DNA of 12,228 nt, from positions 1 through 12,228 of the forward strand of contig DATGZH010000041.1 in the NCBI GenBank assembly GCA_035297265.1, written 5' to 3'. A program made the position numbers and the translations under genes. Origin of the DNA: DATGZH01 sp035297265 (GTDB taxonomy: Bacteria; Actinomycetota; Acidimicrobiia; Acidimicrobiales; RAAP-2). Under the pieces are notes generated by a model. It saw only the letters and a list, made by a program, of their open reading frames with translations, was not told where the DNA came from and did no database searches. The first letter of the stretch is position 1, and each line of letters starts with the position of its first letter. Shown here piece by piece: positions 8,002 through 12,228 of this stretch.

Positions 8002-8017
8002 CGCGAACGCGCTTGCG
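8002..8017. promoter_or_regulatory. Imperfect palindrome next to the glycosyltransferase start, weak operator candidate
   Basis: CGCGAACG followed directly by CGCTTGCG matches its reverse complement at 6 of 8 arm positions, with a central CG. It lies 5-20 bases upstream of ATG 7997 (minus strand). The AA..CG..TT layout recalls LacI-family operators, but GC-rich sequence yields such matches by chance, so this is only a candidate. Confidence 0.22.
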
Positions 8018-8056
8018 ACCGGCGCTGGTCCGCCCGCCCGGACCCTGGCCGTCGAC

Positions 8057-8073
8057 GCCGCGTAGTATGCGGC
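8057..8073. promoter_or_regulatory. Candidate -10 region inside a 17-base near-palindrome, divergent promoter/operator
   Basis: GCCGCGTA-G-TATGCGGC has 7 of 8 complementary arm positions around base 8065. On the plus strand it contains TAGTAT (8063-8068), a fair -10 hexamer about 45 bases before the permease GTG. On the minus strand the same bases give CATACT, a weaker -10 facing the glycosyltransferase gene. I see no convincing -35 at 16-18 bases in either direction. A repressor bound here would block the promoter; equally, the symmetry could be fortuitous. Confidence 0.4.
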
Positions 8074-8095
8074 CACCAGGAACGATGCACGCGCT

Positions 8096-8104
8096 GGGGG
8101 GAGG
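8096..8104 (+). promoter_or_regulatory. Strong ribosome binding site of the permease B gene
   Basis: GGGGGGAGG ends eight bases before GTG 8113 and has the canonical GGAGG core. It decides the start: the same frame is open from 7765, but the upstream part is antisense to the glycosyltransferase gene and encodes no family sequence. Confidence 0.75.
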
Positions 8105-8112
8105 CCGACGGC

Positions 8113-9060
8113 GTGGCGAAATACGTGGCCAAACGCTTCGTGGCGCTCGTAGCCATCATCTTCTTGGTCTCGCTCGGCGCCTTCTTCCTCGTCCACCTGC
8201 TCCCGGGAAGCCCCGTCACCACCATCCTCGGGCCGAACCAGACGCCTCAGAACCGGGCGCTCGTCCTCCAGCAGCTCGGCCTCGACAAGCCGCTCTGGCA
8301 GCAGTACTTCATCTGGATCAACAACGTGCTCCACGGGAACCTGGGGCAGTCCTTCATCACCCACACCTCGGTGTCGAGCATCATCACCACGGGCTTCCCC
8401 GTCGACATCGAGCTGATCATCTTCTCGCAGCTCATCGCCTTCGCCGTCGCCATCCCGCTGGCCATACGGTCGGCCCGACGGCCGAACAAGGCCTTCGACC
8501 GAGCCGCCTCGGGGTCGACGTTCGCCATGCTCTCCCTCCCCGCCTTCATCGTCGCCCCGCTGCTCGTACTCGTGTTCGCCGTCCATCTCCGCTGGTTCCC
8601 GGGCCCCTCTTCCTACGTGTCCATCACCCAGAACCTCTGGACGAACCTCCACACGATGGTGCTGCCGTCGGTGGTGATCGCTCTCGGCTCGATCGTGATC
8701 TACTACCGCCTCCTCCGCAACGACCTCATCGCCACGCTGCAAGAGGACTTCATCACGATGGCCCGCTCGAAAGGCCTCTCGGACCGGCGCATCATGTGGC
8801 GCCACGCCCTTCGGCCCTCATCGATCTCGCTCGTCGCCGCGGCCGGGATCAACATCGGCACCCTCATCGCCGGCGCCTTCGTCGTCGAGTACCTCCTGTC
8901 CCTCCCGGGCCTCGGCAACGACCTCGTGGTGGCGGTCAACCAGAGCGACTACGTCGTCGTCCAGAGCCTCGTCTTCGTCATCGCCGTGGCCATCGTCATC
9001 ATCAACTTCATCGTGGACTTCCTGTTCGTCGTGATCGATCCGAGGATCGCCCGTGAGTGA
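8113..9060 (+). CDS. dppB: Peptide-type ABC transporter permease, DppB/OppB family
   Basis: 315 residues from GTG at 8113, the usual length for the family. Helix 1 (10-30) ends in PGSP (31-34), followed by QLGLDKPLWQQYFIWI and the LHGNLGQSF segment (54-81), which are typical of DppB/OppB. Five further helices follow at about 97-117, 136-158, 181-200, 240-265 and 285-310. The cytoplasmic EAA-type loop (DFITMARSKGLSDRRIMWRHALRP, about 212-235), which docks on the ATPases, is intact. The protein forms one half of the membrane channel of an importer for di- or oligopeptides; related systems carry nickel or other small solutes, and the substrate cannot be read from the permease. It is the first gene of the plus-strand operon, preceded by a strong ribosome site and a candidate promoter, and its last 8 bases overlap permease C. 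The gene symbol denotes family, not proven substrate. Confidence 0.92.
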   Translation: MAKYVAKRFVALVAIIFLVSLGAFFLVHLLPGSPVTTILGPNQTPQNRALVLQQLGLDKPLWQQYFIWINNVLHGNLGQSFITHTSVSSIITTGFPVDIELIIFSQLIAFAVAIPLAIRSARRPNKAFDRAASGSTFAMLSLPAFIVAPLLVLVFAVHLRWFPGPSSYVSITQNLWTNLHTMVLPSVVIALGSIVIYYRLLRNDLIATLQEDFITMARSKGLSDRRIMWRHALRPSSISLVAAAGINIGTLIAGAFVVEYLLSLPGLGNDLVVAVNQSDYVVVQSLVFVIAVAIVIINFIVDFLFVVIDPRIARE

Positions 9061-10012
9061 CCTGGACAGCCCCGCCGCCGGCGCCGCCACCGGTACCGAC
9101 GCCCGCGCGGTGACGGCCGTCGCCAAGACCAGGGTCGAGGAGACCGCCGAGCCCGAGCTCGAGACGGCCACCGCGCTCGACGAGGAGGCTCCGGCCCCGA
9201 AGAAGAAGCTCGGCTGGTTCTTCTGGTTCTGCGTGGCCTGGGTGGTCATCGTGATCCTGGCCGCCGCCCTGGCTGACGTCCTGCCCCTCCAGGACCCGAC
9301 CTACATCGGCATCTCGCAGAACAGCGGACCCAGCCTGGCCCACTGGCTCGGCACCGACGACCTCGGGCGCGACATCTTCTCCCGCCTGGTCCACGGCGCC
9401 TACGTCTCGGTCGTCGTCGGTTTCGGCTCGATCGCGATCGGGCTCGCCATCGGCGGCACCCTCGGCATGATCTCCGGCTTTCGTCGGGGACTCACCGACA
9501 CGATCATCAACGCCGGCTCCTACGTGCTCCTCGCTTTCCCGGCCCTCGTGGCCCTCATCGCCATCGTCTCGTTCTGGGGCCACCAGCTCTGGAAGATCAC
9601 CATCGTCATCGGGATCTTCAGCGCCCCGCTCCTCTTCCGGGTGATCAGAGCGGCCACGCTGCCCGTGGCCACGCGGGAATTCGTCCTTGCGGCGCGGGCC
9701 CTCGGCGCCAGCGACCGCCGCGTCCTCTGGCGCGAGGTGTTCCCCAACATCGCCCCCGCCGTCGTGTCCTTCGGGCTCATCGGGGTGGCGACGGTGATCG
9801 TGCTCGAGGGCTCTCTCGCCTTCCTCGGTATCTCGGTCAATCCCCAGATCCCGTCCTGGGGGAACATGTTGAACGAGGGCCGCTCCAACCTCACGACGAA
9901 TCCCTGGATCACGCTCTGGCCGGCCCTCGCCATGTTCCTCTTCCTCCTCGCCCTCAACCTCATGGGCGACCGGCTGCGGCAGCACTTCGACGTGACCGAG
10001 GTCAAGTTGTGA
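9053..10012 (+). CDS. dppC: Peptide-type ABC transporter permease, DppC/OppC family
   Basis: 319 residues from GTG at 9053, with GAGG seven bases upstream. A polar cytoplasmic N-terminus (1-52) rich in Ala, Glu and Thr and ending in a PKKK cluster precedes helix 1 (54-76). It is rather long for the family and is probably disordered. LGTDDLGRDIFSRL (99-112) is the classic DppC/OppC signature, and the EAA-type ATPase-docking loop is REFVLAARALGASDRRVLWREVFPNI (about 208-233). Six helices are predicted overall. The protein pairs with the B permease to form the channel. The start lies inside the end of the B gene (8-base overlap, GTGAGTGA) and the stop overlaps the D gene start (GTGA), so all four subunits are probably made in a coupled fashion. 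No internal start would give a better N-terminus. Confidence 0.92.
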   Translation: MSDLDSPAAGAATGTDARAVTAVAKTRVEETAEPELETATALDEEAPAPKKKLGWFFWFCVAWVVIVILAAALADVLPLQDPTYIGISQNSGPSLAHWLGTDDLGRDIFSRLVHGAYVSVVVGFGSIAIGLAIGGTLGMISGFRRGLTDTIINAGSYVLLAFPALVALIAIVSFWGHQLWKITIVIGIFSAPLLFRVIRAATLPVATREFVLAARALGASDRRVLWREVFPNIAPAVVSFGLIGVATVIVLEGSLAFLGISVNPQIPSWGNMLNEGRSNLTTNPWITLWPALAMFLFLLALNLMGDRLRQHFDVTEVKL

Positions 10013-11178
10013 CACCCGACGGCCAGCCCCGCCACGGCCGCTCCCACCTGTCCCCTGACGACTACCCGTCCGAAGCCGACGAGGAGCGCGTCCTCCTCGA
10101 GGTGCGCGACCTGCGGACCACGTTCCGCACGGCCAGAGGGCCTCTCCGGGCGGTCGACGGGGTCTCGTTGTCCCTCGACCGCGGGAAGACCCTCGGCGTG
10201 GTCGGTGAGTCCGGCTCCGGCAAGACCGTCCTCTCCCGCTCGATCATGGGGCTCCTCCCCCTGCAGGGGGTGGAGCGCAGCGGATCGGTCCTCTTCGAAG
10301 GACGCGAGCTCGTCGGCCTCCCCCCCAAACAGCTGCGGTCGCTCTGGGGGGCCCGCATCTCCATGGTGTTCCAGGACCCGATGACCTCGCTCAACCCGGT
10401 GGTCCGCATCGGGCGCCAGATCACCGAGCCCCTTCGCGAGCACCTCGACATGGACAAGGCCGAGGCCAAAGCCACGGCCATCGCCCTCCTCTCCCAGGTG
10501 GGGATCCCCTCCCCCGAAGAGCGGTTCTCGGCCTACCCGTTCCAGCTCTCGGGCGGCATGCGCCAACGGGTGATGATGGCCGTGGCGCTGGCCTGCGCCC
10601 CGCGCCTCCTTCTGGCCGACGAGCCGACGACCGGGCTCGACGTGACGGTCCAGGCGCAGATCCTCGACCTCCTGACCTCGCTCCAGGAGGAGCGGAACAT
10701 GGCGATGATCCTCGTGACCCACGACCTCGGCGTGGTGGCCACGAGGACCGACGACATCGCCGTCATGTACGCCGGCCACATCGTCGAGCAGGCGCCCACC
10801 AAGACGCTCTTCTCGGCGATGGCCATGCCCTACACCGAGGCCTTGCTCGAGTCGATCCCCCGCCTCGCCGACCCGAGCCACACCCGGCTCTCGGCCATCG
10901 AGGGCCGGCCGCCGAACCTGCTCTCGCTCCCCAAGGGCTGCCCGTTCTCGCCCCGCTGCCGCTATGCCAAGGACGTCTGCTTCGAGCAGCGCCCGCCGCT
11001 CGTCCCGGCGCCCGAGCCGGAGCACCTGTTCGCCTGCTGGTTCCCCCTCGGCGGCCGTCGCGGCCCGACCCCGGCCGCGTCGAGCGAGCCGGCGATGGAC
11101 GGCGACCAGAGCGTCATCGACGGGCAGCGCGGAGCGTCGCCGGCGGCCAGCGCGCCGGCCGAGCAGTCAGCACCGTGA
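10009..11178 (+). CDS. dppD: Peptide ABC transporter ATP-binding protein, DppD/OppD family, with four-Cys C-terminus
   Basis: 389 residues from GTG at 10009, with GAGG seven bases upstream and a 4-base overlap with permease C. All ATPase elements are intact: Walker A GESGSGKT (66-73), Q-loop VFQDPMTSLNP (Q122), signature LSGGMRQRV (180-188), Walker B LLLADEPTTGLD (200-211, catalytic E205) and switch His (H238). The C-terminal oligopeptide-transporter extension carries C311-x5-C317-x6-C324-x18-C343, the layout reported to bind a [4Fe-4S] cluster in DppD/OppD-type ATPases. An extra Ala/Pro/Ser-rich tail follows (about 350-389). The N-terminal 25 residues are polar and not family-typical. The protein powers import together with the F-type ATPase encoded next. 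Confidence in family is high; substrate specificity is unknown. Confidence 0.93.
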   Translation: MTPDGQPRHGRSHLSPDDYPSEADEERVLLEVRDLRTTFRTARGPLRAVDGVSLSLDRGKTLGVVGESGSGKTVLSRSIMGLLPLQGVERSGSVLFEGRELVGLPPKQLRSLWGARISMVFQDPMTSLNPVVRIGRQITEPLREHLDMDKAEAKATAIALLSQVGIPSPEERFSAYPFQLSGGMRQRVMMAVALACAPRLLLADEPTTGLDVTVQAQILDLLTSLQEERNMAMILVTHDLGVVATRTDDIAVMYAGHIVEQAPTKTLFSAMAMPYTEALLESIPRLADPSHTRLSAIEGRPPNLLSLPKGCPFSPRCRYAKDVCFEQRPPLVPAPEPEHLFACWFPLGGRRGPTPAASSEPAMDGDQSVIDGQRGASPAASAPAEQSAP

Positions 11179-12228
11179 GCGAGACCGTCGCCGATCCGAC
11201 GACCGATGGCGCCGGGCGCCGCCCCCTCCTCGAGGTCGACGACCTGTACGTCACCTTTCAGCGGGGCCACCAACGGGTACAGGCGGTGGCGGGTATCTCC
11301 TTTTCCATCGCGGAGGGCGAGACCCTCGGCCTCGTCGGCGAATCGGGCTGCGGCAAGTCGACGACCGGCCGGGCCATCGTCCAGGTGCAGCGGCCGACCT
11401 CGGGCGCCATCCGGTTCGACGGCACCGATCTGACGACCCTCTCGCGCTCGGACCTCCGTCAGTCTCGCACCAGCATTCAGATGATCTTCCAGGACCCGGT
11501 GTCCTCGCTCAACCCTCGGCGCCGGGTCCGCGACATCGTGGCCGAGCCGCTCGACATCTGGCACCGGGAGACGGGTGAGGCGCGAGCCAAGATCGTGGCC
11601 GACATGCTCGAGGCCGTGGGCCTGGAGCCTGCGGTCGTGGGCGACCGTCGGCCGCGTGAGTTCTCCGGTGGTCAGTGCCAGCGCATCTCGATCGCCAGGG
11701 CCCTCGTCCTCCAGCCCAAGGTGCTCGTGTGTGACGAGATCGTCTCGGCGCTCGACGTGTCGGTCCAGGCTCAGATCCTGAACCTTCTGGAGGACGTGAA
11801 GTCACGCTACGGGCTGACCGTGCTCTTCATCGCCCACGACCTCGCGGTGGTGAAGAACGTGAGCGACCGGGTGGCCGTCATGTACCTCGGCAAGCTCTGT
11901 GAGATCGCCCCGGCCGACGTCCTCTACGAGGCGCCGGCCCACCACTACACGAGCGCCCTCATGGCCGCGGTCATCGAACCGGACCCCGAGGCCCCGAGGA
12001 AGCCCGTGGCCGTGAAGGGCGAGCCGCCGAGCCCCATCAACCCGCCGTCGGGCTGCCGGTTCCGGACCCGCTGCCCGAGGGCCGAGACCCGCTGTGCCCG
12101 GGAGGAGCCGGTCCTGCGCCAGATCGCCGAGGGGCACACCGTGGCCTGCCACTTCCCGCTGGTCGGGCCGCTCGCCCCAGCGCCGGCGACGGCGGAGAGC
12201 CGAGCCAACGGGCCGGCGCCTTCGTCGA
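11175..12228 (+). CDS. dppF: Peptide ABC transporter ATP-binding protein, DppF/OppF family, 3' end outside window
   Basis: 351 codons are visible from GTG at 11175, with no stop before the right edge. The GTG overlaps the stop of the D gene (GTGA, 11175-11178) and has no good ribosome site, so coupling is likely. Motifs are Walker A GESGCGKS (55-62), Q-loop MIFQDPVSSLNPR (Q106), signature FSGGQCQRISIARAL (163-177), Walker B VLVCDE (183-188), D-loop SALD and switch His (H221). The signature has Cys where Arg is usual (C168), and Ile follows the Walker B Glu where Pro is common; I think both variants occur in actinobacterial members. The C-terminal extension has C294-x5-C300-x6-C307-x17-C325, a second four-Cys cluster. 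The core family domain is complete at about residue 330, so little more than a Pro/Ala-rich tail should be missing. It pairs with the D ATPase to drive transport. Confidence 0.92.
   Translation, partial: MSETVADPTTDGAGRRPLLEVDDLYVTFQRGHQRVQAVAGISFSIAEGETLGLVGESGCGKSTTGRAIVQVQRPTSGAIRFDGTDLTTLSRSDLRQSRTSIQMIFQDPVSSLNPRRRVRDIVAEPLDIWHRETGEARAKIVADMLEAVGLEPAVVGDRRPREFSGGQCQRISIARALVLQPKVLVCDEIVSALDVSVQAQILNLLEDVKSRYGLTVLFIAHDLAVVKNVSDRVAVMYLGKLCEIAPADVLYEAPAHHYTSALMAAVIEPDPEAPRKPVAVKGEPPSPINPPSGCRFRTRCPRAETRCAREEPVLRQIAEGHTVACHFPLVGPLAPAPATAESRANGPAPSS

Noticed and set aside
7998..8225. Upstream extension of the glycosyltransferase gene to 8225
   Set aside because: It would overlap the first 113 bases of the divergent permease gene and adds a basic segment not typical of the family.
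6390..9056. 888-codon open frame on the plus strand across the glycosyltransferase gene and into permease B
   Set aside because: It is antisense to one convincing gene and out of frame with another. Its composition (Arg, Gly, His, Glu, Asp, Pro) is typical of GC-rich shadow frames, and no domain is recognisable.
9008..11025. Long minus-strand open frames opposite permease C and ATPase D (9008-10015, 9520-11025)
   Set aside because: They are antisense to strongly conserved ABC-transporter genes, are rich in Asp/Glu/Arg/His, and have no motifs.
11733..11772. Ile after the Walker B Glu and Cys in the signature motif of the F-type ATPase as possible inactivating changes
   Set aside because: Catalytic Glu, Walker A Lys, SGGQ core and switch His are all intact, and such substitutions are tolerated in this subfamily as far as I recall.
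1..12228. CRISPR arrays, tRNA or rRNA genes, insertion sequences, attachment sites
   Set aside because: No regularly spaced repeats, no tRNA-like folds, no transposase or integrase frames and no terminal inverted repeats were seen. Coding density leaves almost no room for them.

Overview
This is a 12.2 kb chromosomal window from a very GC-rich bacterium, most likely an actinomycete. An acidimicrobial lineage is my best guess, but the sequence does not fix it. The reasons are the strong G/C bias at third codon positions, GTG as the apparent start of seven of nine genes, stop/start overlaps of 4 to 8 bases, and membrane glycosyltransferase families typical of Actinomycetota. I see no mobile element, CRISPR array, tRNA or rRNA. 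Nearly every base is coding, and the many long open frames on the opposite strand are shadows of high-GC codon use.

Minus strand, right to left (7997 down to 1): a five-gene envelope-glycan set. It starts with a GT39/ArnT-like membrane glycosyltransferase (6306-7997), then a PIG-V-type membrane mannosyltransferase (5038-6309, 4-base overlap). A 222-base gap follows, carrying a perfect 10-bp GC hairpin. After the gap come an FAD-dependent amine-oxidase/UDP-galactopyranose-mutase-like oxidoreductase (3298-4815), a large polytopic GT-C-like membrane protein (1230-3266), and a polysaccharide flippase (1-1233, 4-base overlap) that runs off the left edge. The combination of polyprenyl-linked-sugar glycosyltransferases, a sugar-nucleotide-type flavoenzyme and a flippase suggests assembly and export of a lipid-linked surface glycan or glycolipid. 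The actual product cannot be read from the sequence.

Plus strand (8113 to the right edge): a peptide-type (Dpp/Opp) ABC importer. Its genes are permease B (8113-9060), permease C (9053-10012), ATPase D (10009-11178) and ATPase F (11175 to beyond 12228), all overlapping by 4-8 bases and so probably translationally coupled. The substrate-binding protein is not in the window. It may follow the second ATPase or be encoded elsewhere.

The two units diverge from a 115-base region (7998-8112). This region holds a -10-like hexamer inside a 17-base near-palindrome and a second, weaker palindrome next to the start of the glycosyltransferase gene, making it the most likely regulatory centre of the window. 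Overall the content is orthodox. The points most worth checking are the unusual polar insert in the PIG-V protein, the glycan cassette with three GT-C-type proteins and no soluble transferase in view, the four-cysteine clusters in both ATPases, and the palindrome in the divergent promoter.
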